Positions 17,363 to 27,900 of a stretch of DNA of 64,000 nucleotides are shown in pieces. Numbering within the stretch: position 1 is the stretch's first letter; each line of letters starts with the position of its first letter. Both the position numbers and the translations under genes were made by a program. The notes beneath the pieces are model-generated. The model saw only the letters and a program-made list of their open reading frames with translations. It did no database searches and was not told the DNA's origin. Source of the DNA: Leptolyngbyaceae cyanobacterium clean351 (GTDB lineage Bacteria; Cyanobacteriota; Cyanobacteriia; DAIDHW01); assembly GCA_027451865.1 (NCBI GenBank), contig DAIDHW010000001.1, positions 682,353-746,352 of the forward strand, written 5' to 3'.

Positions 17363-19831
17363 CTAGACTAGGGCTGGGGACCGGTGCACACTGGTGGTGC
17401 GGAACACTTGGGTTTCCGCCTCGTAGGCCCAGCCGATCCCGTCGGGGTCCATGGCTTGGCTCCAGGCAAGGAAGTTAGGCTTAGAGCGCTGGTGGGTGAG
17501 GGATTGGCTAGTTACCCCCAGCCGTTTGGCCAGCTCCCGTTGCTTGAGGGCTCCTCCTAGGCTGTGGCGCTCCTGCTGCTCCTGCAGCCGCTCCTCTTCA
17601 GCCGCTACCTCGGCCGCAGTGAGCTGATGACCGAGGGTAATGGTCTCCCCAGGACCCATGAGGGGGCGCAGACCGTTGAGCTCCGCCAGGATCGCTGACC
17701 CGTTGTTGACCACGATCGCTAACACCGGGTCAAGGGCGAAGAAGACCCCGGAGGCTAGAGCCAGGAGGTTAGGCACCGCCACGATCGCCGTGTTCTGCCA
17801 GATGATGTCCATGGCTTGGCGCGCCACTTTGATCCCGAGCAGCAAACCCCGCAGGTCGTCCTCCATCAGGACTACATCGGCGGTCTCACGGGCAATGTCA
17901 GTGGCACCGGCGAAGGAAATGGAGACGTCGGCGTAGGCTAGGGCAGCCGAGTCGTTGATCCCATCACCGCAGAAGGCAACGGTCTTACCCCCATCGTGCA
18001 GGTCCTTGACCACCTCCACTTTCCGTTCCGGGAAGGCTTCGGCGTAGACGTTATCGGGGTTCATCCCCAAGTTGCCGGCAATGGCCCGAGCCACGCGGGT
18101 AACATCGCCACTGAGCATGTAGGCGTCGATCCCCAGGCGCCGCAATTCCTGGATCACATCCTTGCTTTCCGGGCGTGGCGGGTCGCTGTAGAGCACCACT
18201 CCCAAGAGTTGACCGTTACCGGCCACGTAGACTAGGGACTGACCCCCCGCCTTGGCCTCGGGGTAGCGCCGGTCAAACTCCTCTAGGTCCACTTGCTCCT
18301 GGGCCATGAACCTAGGGCTACCCACTGCCACCCGCAGCCCATCAATGACAGCTAGGGCACCCAAGCCCACCTTATATTCCCAGGTTTCACACTCCCGCAG
18401 GGGCACCCCCTCGGCCTTGGCGTGGTGGATAATCGCTTCAGCAATGGGGTGGGTCAGGCCCTGTTCGGCGGTGGCCGCCAGACTCAAGACATCCCGGGGC
18501 CCAAACTCCTTGCCCATGGTGAGGATTGCGTTAACGCCGGCATGACCGACGGTAAGGGTGCCCGTTTTATCAAACACCAAAGTATCAATGCGCGCCAGGA
18601 ACTCAATCGCCCGGCCACTGCGGATCAGCACCCCGGCCCGGGCCGCGTAGGTGAGGGCCGAAAGGATCGTAGTCGGGACTGAGACCCGGATACCGGTGCC
18701 AAAGTCCAGGGTTAACAGGGCCACAGCTCGGCTCAAGTCGGCGTTCAACAGCCCCACCCCAGTACCAATAAGCAGGGTAGGCACCACCGCCTGATTGGCA
18801 ATGGTGGCGGCATAATTTTCAATCCGCGTGTCGTGGACTGGGGCTGCCTGCATCAGGTTAAAGATCACTCCGGCTCGGGTGTTAGTCCCTACCCGCTCCG
18901 CCAGGATCGTCAGCTGGCCGTCCGCCAGCAGAGTCGAGGCAAACACCTCATCCCCGAGGCGCTTAGTAACCGGGATCGATTCTCCAGTTAATTTGCACTG
19001 GTCTACCACCCCAGTCCCCTCGAGGACAATACCATCCACGGGGATCTGGTCACCCGGGTAGACCACCACGTGGTCTCCTTCCACCACATCTTGGGTGGGA
19101 ATCTCGAGAATCTCCCCCGAGCGCACCACAAAGGCGGTTTTGTTCAAGCAGTCAAGCAGGTCCAGGGAAGCCCGCTCACTGCCGCGGGCGGTCAGGTCCC
19201 GGATCGCCTCTCCCCCCTCAATTAGTCCCAGCATAAAGGCCGGGGCAAAGAAGTGGCCTTGAAGGGTGTGGAGACCGAGGGCTAGCCCGTCTAGGAAGTC
19301 GATGGTTAGCTGACGTTCCTGCTCAATTGCCTCCCAGGCCCGCTGGAAAACCGGCACTGCCCCCAGGAAGATGGTGGCGCCGATCACCACGGGAGGAATG
19401 GGAGCCCCCCCTAGAGCCGCCAAGCTCAAGGCTAAACCCACTACGGGTAGCCCTAGGCGCTGCATAAAATCCACTGGTTCAGGAGCCTTGGCCTCCGGGG
19501 CCCTAGCCCCTACCTCCACCCGGGGGGCCTGTTGGATGCAGCCGATCAGGGCTTCTTGCACCACCAAAAACTCCTGGTCCTCGTCGTACTCAACGATCAC
19601 CGAGTGGGCCATAGTGCTCAGACGCACCCCCTGGACCCAAGGGAGACGGCCAAGGAGGTATTGCAACTGGTCCGGATAGGGAGAGTCAGCAGTCACCCGA
19701 TCGATGCGGAACCGGAACCGCCCGGGAGTCCAGTGAGCCACCTGATAGCAAACTGTTTCCTGACTGACGGTCTCATCGGCAACCTCTGCTGTTTCGGCCA
19801 TGTTCTCAACTAACCGGTCCGCAACCACCAT
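17363..19831 (-). CDS. P1B-like P-type ATPase with atypical ion site and HTH-like tail
   Basis: An 822-residue membrane ATPase. An N-terminal HMA_2-like domain (VAHWTPGRFRFRIDRV, residues about 31-95) is followed by an actuator domain with TGES, the phosphorylation site DKTGTLT (D421) and the hinge GDGINDSAALAYAD. Where P1B metal pumps have CPC in the ion-binding helix, this protein has FGT (377-379, in LDFGTGIRVSVPTT), so the transported ion cannot be assigned. The last 60 residues (from about 762) read ELAKRLGVTSQSLTHQRSK followed by FLAWSQAMDPDGIGWAY, a helix-turn-helix-like module seen in other cyanobacterial proteins. The start may instead be an internal Met at residue 11. Confidence 0.85.
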   Translation of the reverse strand: MVVADRLVENMAETAEVADETVSQETVCYQVAHWTPGRFRFRIDRVTADSPYPDQLQYLLGRLPWVQGVRLSTMAHSVIVEYDEDQEFLVVQEALIGCIQQAPRVEVGARAPEAKAPEPVDFMQRLGLPVVGLALSLAALGGAPIPPVVIGATIFLGAVPVFQRAWEAIEQERQLTIDFLDGLALGLHTLQGHFFAPAFMLGLIEGGEAIRDLTARGSERASLDLLDCLNKTAFVVRSGEILEIPTQDVVEGDHVVVYPGDQIPVDGIVLEGTGVVDQCKLTGESIPVTKRLGDEVFASTLLADGQLTILAERVGTNTRAGVIFNLMQAAPVHDTRIENYAATIANQAVVPTLLIGTGVGLLNADLSRAVALLTLDFGTGIRVSVPTTILSALTYAARAGVLIRSGRAIEFLARIDTLVFDKTGTLTVGHAGVNAILTMGKEFGPRDVLSLAATAEQGLTHPIAEAIIHHAKAEGVPLRECETWEYKVGLGALAVIDGLRVAVGSPRFMAQEQVDLEEFDRRYPEAKAGGQSLVYVAGNGQLLGVVLYSDPPRPESKDVIQELRRLGIDAYMLSGDVTRVARAIAGNLGMNPDNVYAEAFPERKVEVVKDLHDGGKTVAFCGDGINDSAALAYADVSISFAGATDIARETADVVLMEDDLRGLLLGIKVARQAMDIIWQNTAIVAVPNLLALASGVFFALDPVLAIVVNNGSAILAELNGLRPLMGPGETITLGHQLTAAEVAAEEERLQEQQERHSLGGALKQRELAKRLGVTSQSLTHQRSKPNFLAWSQAMDPDGIGWAYEAETQVFRTTSVHRSPALV

Positions 19832-19881
19832 GACAAATCCCCTGTCTTTGTGAAGCTATTGAGCCGTCAACGGAACTCTCT

Positions 19882-21081
19882 CTAGCCTAACTTTTCTGAC
19901 CAGACTCTGGTAGGTAATCCCCACACGTAGATGAATCCTTCGGCCGCCCTATGGTCAAACTCATCCTCAGCCCCGTAGGTGGCTAGGTTAGCGGCGTAAA
20001 GGGAGTAGGGAGAGCGACGACCCACTACGGTGGCATTACCCTTAAATAGCTTCAGGCGCACCGTGCCCGTAACTCGGGTTTGGGTATGGCTAACAAAGGC
20101 GTCCAAGGCTGGCTTGAGGGGGCTGTACCACAGGCCGTTGTAAACCAGCTGAGCATAGGTCTCCTCAATACCGCGTTTGTAGTGGGTGATATCGGCGGTG
20201 AGGGTGAGGCTTTCTAGGTCTCGGTGGGCCTGGATCAGCACCTTGAGGGCGGGAGTTTCGTAGACCTCCCGGGACTTAATCCCCACCAGCCGATTCTCAA
20301 CCATATCCACCCGGCCGATACCGTGACGACCAGCCCGGTGGTTGAGCTCCTGCACCAGGGAAACCGGGTCTAGGGGTTCCTGGTCAAGGGCGGTGGGAAT
20401 CCCCTGCTCGAACTCAATCTCCAGATATTCAGGGGTGTCAGGGGCGTCGGCCACAGGGCGGGTGAGCAGATAAACTTCCTCAGGGGGCTCCACCTCCAGG
20501 TCTTCTAAAGGTCCAGCCTCGATACTGCGACCGAGGAGATTGCGGTCAATGCTGTAGGGGGAGGCCTTTTTTACCGGGGCGGCAATCCCAAATCTCTCCC
20601 CGTAGGCAATGGTTTCCTCCCGGCTCATCCCCCACTCTCGGGCCGGGGCCAGAACCTTGAGACGGGGGTTCAAGGCGGCGATCGAAACGTCAAAGCGTAC
20701 CTGGTCGTTGCCTTTGCCGGTGCAGCCGTGAGCCACCGCGTCAGCGCCGTAGGTAGCTGCCGCCTCCACCAGGAGCTTGGCAATTAGAGGCCGTGCTAGG
20801 GCCGTGGAGAGGGGGTATTGGTTTTCGTAGAGAGCATTGGCCTGCAGAGCCGCAAAGGCATAGTCGCGAATGAAAGACTCAGTAGCATTTACTACCAGGG
20901 ACTCGGTAGCCCCAGACTTGAGGGCTTTGAGCCGGATGGGCTCTAACTCGTCCCCTTGGCCCAAGTCGGCCGCCAGGGTGATCACCTCTTTCACACCCCA
21001 CTCGTGGTGCAAGTAGGGGATGCACACAGAGGTGTCTACCCCCCCGGAATAGGCTAGTATGACTCTTTCGGCGCGACCCAT
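19882..21081 (-). CDS. argG: Argininosuccinate synthase
   Basis: A 399-residue enzyme joining citrulline and aspartate with ATP in arginine synthesis (cytoplasm). The N-terminal PP-loop [23 protein letters not shown] and the [13 protein letters not shown] segment are diagnostic. Length is normal for the family and the start [14 protein letters not shown] is unambiguous. The gene stands alone and is divergent from a small membrane protein gene. The 140-nt region between them contains a perfect inverted repeat (21132-21157). Confidence 0.97.
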   Translation of the reverse strand: MGRAERVILAYSGGVDTSVCIPYLHHEWGVKEVITLAADLGQGDELEPIRLKALKSGATESLVVNATESFIRDYAFAALQANALYENQYPLSTALARPLIAKLLVEAAATYGADAVAHGCTGKGNDQVRFDVSIAALNPRLKVLAPAREWGMSREETIAYGERFGIAAPVKKASPYSIDRNLLGRSIEAGPLEDLEVEPPEEVYLLTRPVADAPDTPEYLEIEFEQGIPTALDQEPLDPVSLVQELNHRAGRHGIGRVDMVENRLVGIKSREVYETPALKVLIQAHRDLESLTLTADITHYKRGIEETYAQLVYNGLWYSPLKPALDAFVSHTQTRVTGTVRLKLFKGNATVVGRRSPYSLYAANLATYGAEDEFDHRAAEGFIYVWGLPTRVWSEKLG

Positions 21082-21131
21082 GATGCGTATTTCCTTAGAA
21101 CTAAGAAGTTAATTATCAGCTAGGGGCAAGC

Positions 21132-21157
21132 GGTTTTGTCACTAGATTAACAAAACC
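21132..21157. promoter_or_regulatory. Inverted repeat in the argG divergent promoter region
   Basis: GGTTTTGT and its exact complement ACAAAACC are separated by 10 bases. The repeat lies 50 bases upstream of the argG start and 66 bases before the likely start of the rightward small gene. It could be an operator. It is not followed by a T-run, so it does not look like a terminator. It does not match the NtcA consensus (GTA-N8-TAC). Confidence 0.45.
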
Positions 21158-21222
21158 CCCGTGTTGATTTGGCTGCCCAAGGCGCTAGAATGACCCTGAG
21201 TTTTGCCTACCCGGGGGTTTCG

Positions 21223-21399
21223 ATGGAGAAAATGCTCATTGGCAGTGGTGGCTTCGTGGGTTCTGTAGCCGGTGGTTACTTGCCAATGCTGTGGGGGGGG
21301 AGTATGCTCTCCCTTACCAGTATTTTGCTCGGGGTGTTGGGGGGAATCCTGGGGATTTGGTTTGGCTACAAGGTCAGCAAATACCTGGGATTCCTATAG
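21223..21399 (+). CDS. Small conserved membrane protein
   Basis: A 58-residue hydrophobic protein with a glycine-rich first half (GSGGFVGSVAGGYLPMLWGGS) and one clear membrane segment (ILLGVLGGILGIWFGYKVSKYLG). An in-frame start at 21169 exists, but the extra 18 residues are non-hydrophobic and unconvincing, so I chose ATG 21223. Small single-span proteins like this are common and mostly unstudied in cyanobacteria. I do not recognise a function. Confidence 0.65.
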   Translation: MEKMLIGSGGFVGSVAGGYLPMLWGGSMLSLTSILLGVLGGILGIWFGYKVSKYLGFL

Positions 21400-21444
21400 G
21401 AGAGTCGGCTTTTGAGGCCTTGAATTTTCAGGATTAGCCCTGCC

Positions 21445-24216
21445 ATGGTAAGAGAGCGCCGTATGGAATCTAATCTCGCCCCGGACCGGGAGGCTCCTAC
21501 ACTCCGGGTAAACGCTCCGCATTGGTTACAGGATTATCCCCTTGGTTCTACCCCTCTCCTGATCGGGTCTCATCCGGCCTGTGACATTGTGATCCCCGAG
21601 CCGGGAGTAGCCAACTGTCATGCCCGTGTCCAGGCCCACGGTTCCTCCTACATCCTCACTAATCTTGATGGACCCTACGGCCATGGCCTGCGCCACCACG
21701 GTAAAGCGGTGCAAGAGTTGCCGTTGTTACCAGAGGATGAGGTACACCTTACCCCCCAGGTCTTTTTGACCTACACCAACCAGCCCCCGGAAGAACTGTG
21801 CCTGTCCAGGTCCTCCCGCGCAGACCAGCCAGTCACCCTGATCCTAGACCCCGCCAGTCGCGACCTGGGGACTCGCTCTTCTGCCCTGGCCCAGATTTCC
21901 CTCCCCCAGTTTCAGGAATTCACCATTGGCCGTGACCCCCAAAACCATCTGGTCTTGCCCTACCCGACCGTCTCCCGGTTCCACGCCAAGATTGAGTGCC
22001 AGTCGGGGGTCTTCATACTGGTGGACTTGGACTCTAGTAACGGCACTTACCTCAACGGCAAGCGCATTACCACCCCAGCCATGCTACGCCCCGGGGATAA
22101 GGTGCGGATCGGCTGTGACTGCCTGGTACTCAACCCCGACCGGACCCTCACCCACCACGGGGAAGCGGGTAACCTGCGCCTAGACGCCTTGGAGCTCACC
22201 CAAGTCCTCCCCTCCGGGGTCAAAATCCTCAACGGAGTATCCCTGTCGATCATGCCCCGGGAATTTGTCGCCATCCTGGGAGCGAGCGGCAGTGGCAAAT
22301 CAACCCTCCTAGATGCCCTCAACGGCTTACGGCCAGCCTCGGCCGGGCAGGTCCTAGTCAATGGCGTGGATCTGTACCGTAATTACTCAGCCTACTTCAC
22401 CCAGATGGGCTACGTGCCCCAGCGCAATATCATTCATGAGGAGTTGACCCTAGACCAGGTCATGGACTTTAGTGCCCAGCTGCGCATGCCCCCCGACACC
22501 ACCCCTGAGGAGCGCCGGCAACGGGTCCAGTCTGTCCTGAAGGAGTTAGGCCTGAGCCATCGTGGCCAGGTACAGGTGAAGCACCTCAGTGGCGGGCAGC
22601 AGCGCCGAGCCTGCATCGCCGTTGAGCTGCTTACTAAACCGAGCCTCTTCTTTTTAGATGAGGCCACCTCCGGCCTGGACCCCGGTACGGAGGCGGACAT
22701 GATGAGCCTACTACGGGAACTAGCGGACCAGGGACGGACAATCATTATGGTCACCCACATTACCCAGAATCTCCGGGAGTGTGACTTGGTAGCTTACATG
22801 GCCCCCGAGGGACGCCTGGCCTACTTCGGCCCCCCTGAGCACATGCTGGACTACTTCCGTCACACCTTCACCCAGGAGTTACAGGGCATCAAGCTCCTAG
22901 ACTTTTCGGGAGTCTACCGAGCCCTGGACCGGGAGAAAAATCCCCCCGCTCCAGACAGCAAAACTTTAGAACAAAGATACCGACAATCCCCCCTATATCA
23001 AGAGTACATTGTGGAGCGGCAGCAGTCGGTAGTAGAGAATCGCCCCTACCAGTCCCTAAGACCCAAAGCCTGCCCCCGCCCCAGCCAAAGACGGGTTCCC
23101 GCCTGGCAGCAGCTGCGCATTCTCACCGCCCGCAATCTGGCGGTGCTTTTCCAAGACCGCACCAGCCTGCTAATTACCCTGACTATGGCTCCTCTCCTGG
23201 CCATGCTGGACTTTATCACCTGGGACCGGCATCTTTTCGACCCCACTCGGGGAGACGCTAACGAGGCCATCACCATGCTATTTGTGAGCACTCTGGTGGC
23301 GATGATGATCGGGGCCATGACCACCATGCGCGAGTTAGTCAAGGAGGAGGAGATCTACCGTCGCGAACGGATGATTGGTCTGAAGCTGTGGCCCTACATA
23401 CTCTCTAAGGTAGGGGTAGGGGCCCTGATCGCCCTTTACCAGGCAGGCCCCTACCTGTTGGTGAAGGAGTTGGCGGTCAACTGGCCAGGGGGGGGCTGGC
23501 TGACCCTGGGTTTCTACATCACCTTCGCCCTGGCAATTTTCGGCGGCATGATTCTCGGCCTTTTGGTCTCGGCTGTAGCCCCCAACCAGAATAGTGCCCC
23601 CCTGCTGATTATTCTATTTCTGGTGCCTCAGATTATTTTTAGCGGCGGAATTCAGCCCGTAGACTCCTTAGGCTGGCCCGGACAACTGGCCAACTCCCTG
23701 ACGGTGATCAAGTGGCCCTTTGAGTCCCTAGTCACCCTTTCCGGCATGGGCCGGGATGTTGCCCGGGACCCCTGTTGGCGGGATCTGTCCCAAGCCCAAC
23801 GGGATAACCTCACCCCCCCCCAGCTCCAGCAGTGCCGCTGTTACGGTCCCAATATATTCAAAACCTGTAACTTCCCCGGCATCAAGGCCAAGTACGTAGT
23901 CCAGGTGGACCAACCGGAACCTAGGCGTCCCGAGGCCCCCCCTAAGCCCCAGGACCCCAGTCAGTTTGGGGCCTACCTCCAACGCCTTGACAGTTACCAA
24001 AAAGCCCTCAACCAGTGGCAAAGCGCCTACAGTGCTTGGCAAAAACCCCGCTCCCAGGCCATCGATGGGGCCCAGGGGTTGATCCAGAGATTCTACAAGG
24101 ATGAAGGCTATATGTTCCACGTTAATGTGCCCGCCTACTGGCTTAAATTGGGCTTGGTCAATGTGGCCATGGTGGGGGGGGTATTTCTGCTGCAAAGACG
24201 TCGAGACGTAGTCTAA
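21445..24216 (+). CDS. FHA-FHA-ABC transporter fusion (ABCG/White-like)
   Basis: A 923-residue fusion. Two forkhead-associated domains (about 20-115 and 135-235; the second has FTIGRDPQNHLVLPYPTVSRFHAKI and SSNGTYLNGKRI) bind phosphothreonine peptides. An ATPase follows with Walker A GASGSGKSTLL (about 280), signature LSGGQQRRACIAVEL and Walker B FFLDEATSGLDPG. The C-terminal 350 residues hold an ABC2-type membrane domain with about six spans and a large extracytoplasmic Q/P-rich loop. The layout matches ABCG half-transporters, presumably dimeric. The FHA domains suggest control by Ser/Thr kinases. An alternative start is ATG 21463. The stop overlaps the next gene's ATG by one base. Confidence 0.9.
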   Translation: MVRERRMESNLAPDREAPTLRVNAPHWLQDYPLGSTPLLIGSHPACDIVIPEPGVANCHARVQAHGSSYILTNLDGPYGHGLRHHGKAVQELPLLPEDEVHLTPQVFLTYTNQPPEELCLSRSSRADQPVTLILDPASRDLGTRSSALAQISLPQFQEFTIGRDPQNHLVLPYPTVSRFHAKIECQSGVFILVDLDSSNGTYLNGKRITTPAMLRPGDKVRIGCDCLVLNPDRTLTHHGEAGNLRLDALELTQVLPSGVKILNGVSLSIMPREFVAILGASGSGKSTLLDALNGLRPASAGQVLVNGVDLYRNYSAYFTQMGYVPQRNIIHEELTLDQVMDFSAQLRMPPDTTPEERRQRVQSVLKELGLSHRGQVQVKHLSGGQQRRACIAVELLTKPSLFFLDEATSGLDPGTEADMMSLLRELADQGRTIIMVTHITQNLRECDLVAYMAPEGRLAYFGPPEHMLDYFRHTFTQELQGIKLLDFSGVYRALDREKNPPAPDSKTLEQRYRQSPLYQEYIVERQQSVVENRPYQSLRPKACPRPSQRRVPAWQQLRILTARNLAVLFQDRTSLLITLTMAPLLAMLDFITWDRHLFDPTRGDANEAITMLFVSTLVAMMIGAMTTMRELVKEEEIYRRERMIGLKLWPYILSKVGVGALIALYQAGPYLLVKELAVNWPGGGWLTLGFYITFALAIFGGMILGLLVSAVAPNQNSAPLLIILFLVPQIIFSGGIQPVDSLGWPGQLANSLTVIKWPFESLVTLSGMGRDVARDPCWRDLSQAQRDNLTPPQLQQCRCYGPNIFKTCNFPGIKAKYVVQVDQPEPRRPEAPPKPQDPSQFGAYLQRLDSYQKALNQWQSAYSAWQKPRSQAIDGAQGLIQRFYKDEGYMFHVNVPAYWLKLGLVNVAMVGGVFLLQRRRDVV

Positions 24217-24980
24217 TGCTCATTGCCACCTGGAATGTCAACTCAATTCGCACCCGCCTCGACCAGGTGACCACCTGGCTAGAGAGTCATCCCCTAGACC
24301 TTCTGTGCCTGCAGGAAACGAAAGTCTCTGACGAGGAGTTCCCCCGGAAGCCCTTCAGCCAGCTTGGTTATCACCTCTACCTCAGTGGGCAAAAAAGCTA
24401 CAACGGGGTAGCCCTGGTCAGCCGGGAACCCTTGACTGAGGTCAGCTGTGGCTTTGCACCGGTCTTGGGGGAACAAGGGGGCCTAGACGACCAGAAACGG
24501 CTGATCACCGGGCTGCTGCGGGGGGTGAGGGTAGTGAACCTCTACGTGCCCAACGGTGGCTCCGGCAGTGAAAAGTATGAGTACAAGCTGCACTGGCTCC
24601 ACACCCTGGGCAAGTACGTCAAATCAATCCTGGCGGAGGCGGTGTGTCTGTGCGGCGACTTCAATGTTGCTCCGGAAGACCGGGACATCCACGATCCGGT
24701 TGCCTACGCTGGCCATGTTATGGCCACTGTGCCGGAACGCCAAGCCCTAGGGGCTCTGATGGCCCTGGGGTTAAAGGACCCCTTCCGGGAATTTACGCCC
24801 GAATCAGGTCATTACACCTGGTGGGACTACCGGGCCGGGTCATTCCGCCGCAATCGCGGTTGGCGGATTGACCACTTCTACCTCTCAAGTCATCTGGTAC
24901 CTAAGCAGTGCTGGATTGACCCTTCCGTAAGAGAACTCCCTCGTCCTAGTGACCACGTGCCAGTACTCCTAGAGCTCTAG
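24216..24980 (+). CDS. xth: Exodeoxyribonuclease III (AP endonuclease)
   Basis: A 254-residue enzyme of the exonuclease III/AP endonuclease family that cuts abasic sites and trims 3' ends in base excision repair. Visible motifs are ATWNVNSIRTR (N7), LCLQETKV (Glu metal ligand), CGDFNVAPEDRD and the C-terminal SDHVPVLLEL (catalytic His). Length is normal. It starts on the last base of the upstream ABC gene's stop, so translation is probably coupled. Its stop shares CTAG with the convergent CheA gene. Confidence 0.95.
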   Translation: MLIATWNVNSIRTRLDQVTTWLESHPLDLLCLQETKVSDEEFPRKPFSQLGYHLYLSGQKSYNGVALVSREPLTEVSCGFAPVLGEQGGLDDQKRLITGLLRGVRVVNLYVPNGGSGSEKYEYKLHWLHTLGKYVKSILAEAVCLCGDFNVAPEDRDIHDPVAYAGHVMATVPERQALGALMALGLKDPFREFTPESGHYTWWDYRAGSFRRNRGWRIDHFYLSSHLVPKQCWIDPSVRELPRPSDHVPVLLEL

Positions 24981-27900
24981 GGGACGGCTGACCCCAATAA
25001 CCCTCCCAGGGTACTCAAGAGCTCTCCCTCGAGGTAGGGCTTAGTGAGATAAGCAGCTGCCCCCAGGTGCCCGGCTAGCTGCCGGTGCTTGTCGGCGCCC
25101 CGAGAGGTGAGCATGACCACGGGGATCTGACTGAGGGCTGGGTTTTGGCGTCGCTGGACCAGAAACTCAAACCCGTTCATGTTAGGCATTTCCACGTCAC
25201 TGACCACCAATTGAACCTCCGGATGCTGCTGCAGCTGCGCTAGAGCCTCTCGCCCATCGCGTGCCTGCAGCACCCGGTAGCCAAACCTCTCCAAGGTCAA
25301 GGCCAAGGTTTGACGAACTGTAATCGAGTCATCGGCTACCAGCACCGTGGCCAGCTGGGGACGGCGGGCCCTAGGGGTCTTGCTGGGGTTGGGGTTGCTG
25401 CCCTTGGTTTTCCGGGTCAGATGAGCCACATCTACTACTGGCACCAAGGTACCATCCCCGAGGATGGTGCAGCCGTAGAGGTAGTCCGGCGGCCGGATCA
25501 CCAGCCCAAAGGGCTTGATCACCAATTCCTCCTCCGTCACCAGGCTATCCACCTCCACAGCCGCATAGCCACTCCCTTGACGGATGAGCAAGAGGGGGGC
25601 ACTCCAGTGTTTCGGGGCCGGCACGGCACTGAGCACCGGACTCGGCGGGGCAGGAGCAGCCCCCAGGGGGTAATTCACCAAGTCCCGGAGGGCATAGATA
25701 GGGACGAGCTGTTCTTGCCAGGTGAGGAAGCGCTGACCGAGAGCTAGTTTAATTTGCTTCTCCCTCGGGAGGATAATTTCCTGGATATTGTCCGAGGGCA
25801 GGGCAAAGGGACTAGACCCCCCAAAACAGATGAGTAACTTGGCGATGGTCAGGGTCAGGGGGATGCGCAGCACAAACCTGGTCCCACCCCCGGGGACAAA
25901 ATTCAGGGTAACTGTACCCTTGACTTTTTCTAGCTCAAACCGGACCACATCTAACCCCATACCCCGGCCAGATAGCTCACTGACCCGAGCCGCCGTAGAG
26001 AACCCGGGGAGAAATAGAAGATCGAGGATGTCCTTAGGCGCTAGGTCCTGGTCGGGCCGGATGAGATTGAGCTCAATGGCGCGCTCTTTTACCCGTTCTA
26101 AGTTCACCCCTTGGCCGTCATCGGCAATCTCAATTACCGTTTGGTTGCCCTGGTGGTAAGCCCGGATTTCAATCCGCCCGGTGGCCGGTTTCCCCTGGGC
26201 TTGGCGCACCTCGGGGGGCTCGATTCCGTGGTCAAAGGCATTGCGCAGCAGGTGCAATAGGGGGTCTTGGAGGCGTTCTAGAACTGCCCGGTCTACCAGA
26301 ACACCAGTGCCAATTAGCTTTAGGTCTACCGGCTTGTCGTAGCGCAGACTCAGGTCGTGCAGGGTGCGGGGAAAGCGGCGCAGAATGTCGTCGAGGGGGA
26401 GCATGCGGGACCACAGCAGCTCCTTTTGCAGTTGACCTAGCATCTGCCGTTGCCTGGCGAGGGCTTGGTTAGACTGGTCACTCACTAGGGTAATATCGGC
26501 TGCTACCTCCGACAACTGGGCGACCTCCTCGAGGGCCTCCTGCAGTAACAGCTGGAGACTAGAATAGTTGTCCAGCTCCAGGGTATCAAAGCTAGGTAAG
26601 TTACTTACTGCCCCCGCCTCGCTCCGCCGCCCCGTCTCGGTTTCGGCCATGGTCTGCAACTGCCTGGCCAGGTTATTGAAGCGCTCAAATCCTTTGAGGA
26701 GATTGGCCACGCGGGCTGACATTTGGTCATGGCGTAAAGATAACCCATTGCGGCTGATTACTAGCTCGCCTACGAGGTTATTCATCCGCTCTAGACGGTC
26801 TAAATCTACCCGCAGGGTGGTGCGCACCACCGTCTCTTCCCCCCCCTGGGGCTTGTGGACGTACTTTTGTTGGACCTGGGAGGTTTGGGGAACCGGGGTC
26901 GGCTCCGCCGGGGGAAGAGACTCGAAGACCCCCTGGATTTCCGCGGCCCAGTATTCGGGGGGAGCCAGGCTCTCCCCTGACTCCTCAAGGAGAGTAGCCG
27001 GGTCACCCTGGGGCTCAGGAGCGGTGGCAAAGGGTTGCTCGAGGAGGGTGGCCGGCTCCGGGAGAGAGTCAGGCTCTGGGCCTTGAAACCAAGCAAAGGG
27101 GTGGTCAATAATCGTGGCTGGCTCCCCGAGGGGGAAATTATCAGCTTCTAGCCCTAGCTGGGGCGGGTCTAACTCTTGGGGCCCAAAATCCTCCGCAAAG
27201 AAGGGATGATCCGTGAGGGTGTCTATCTCCTGGGGCCCCTCCTCGGAACCCAACTGGGCATCCTCCCCTTCCTCGGTAAATATGCTGTCCAATAGGGCTG
27301 ATTGCTCCTGGGGACTAACCGACCAAGGCTCGGCCTCTAGGGCTTCAACAGCCCACAGGTCCGCCGCGTCGGCTATCTCCGTGTCTCCCCACTGCTCACC
27401 CCAGAGGGAGGGCGTGACAGGGTCCGGCACCTTTAGCCAAGCGGTCAGCTGTTCGCTTGGTTCCCCCCCGCGGGTACGGTCTCCCGCCAGGACAGCCTGG
27501 TGAGCCGCCCAGAAGTTGTCTAGGGCCTGGCGAGCGATCTGCTCACTGTGGTCAGGATGGGCAGCCAAGGCCTGCAGGGTAGTCTCGGCGATCTCCCGAA
27601 ACCCCGGTAGGTTCAATAACTCAGCGATCCCTAGGAACACCTCCGCCTGGGTGCGCAACTCAGGCAAGACCGCCTGGGGCTGCTGGTCCAGGATTGCCGC
27701 TAAGCGCTCTAACCCCTGGGCGACATCGACCGTGAAGATGGCAGCGGCCACATCCACCCCCAGGTCCGCCGCGGAGGGGAGGTAGGTTTCCGCCGCCATG
27801 TAGTCGCCTAGGCGCCCGGTCAGCTGATTAAACAGCGCCTGGGCCCGATGGTGATCCACCTCGTGGCTGCCCTGGGTAAATTCGGCCACCAAGGGCTCCT

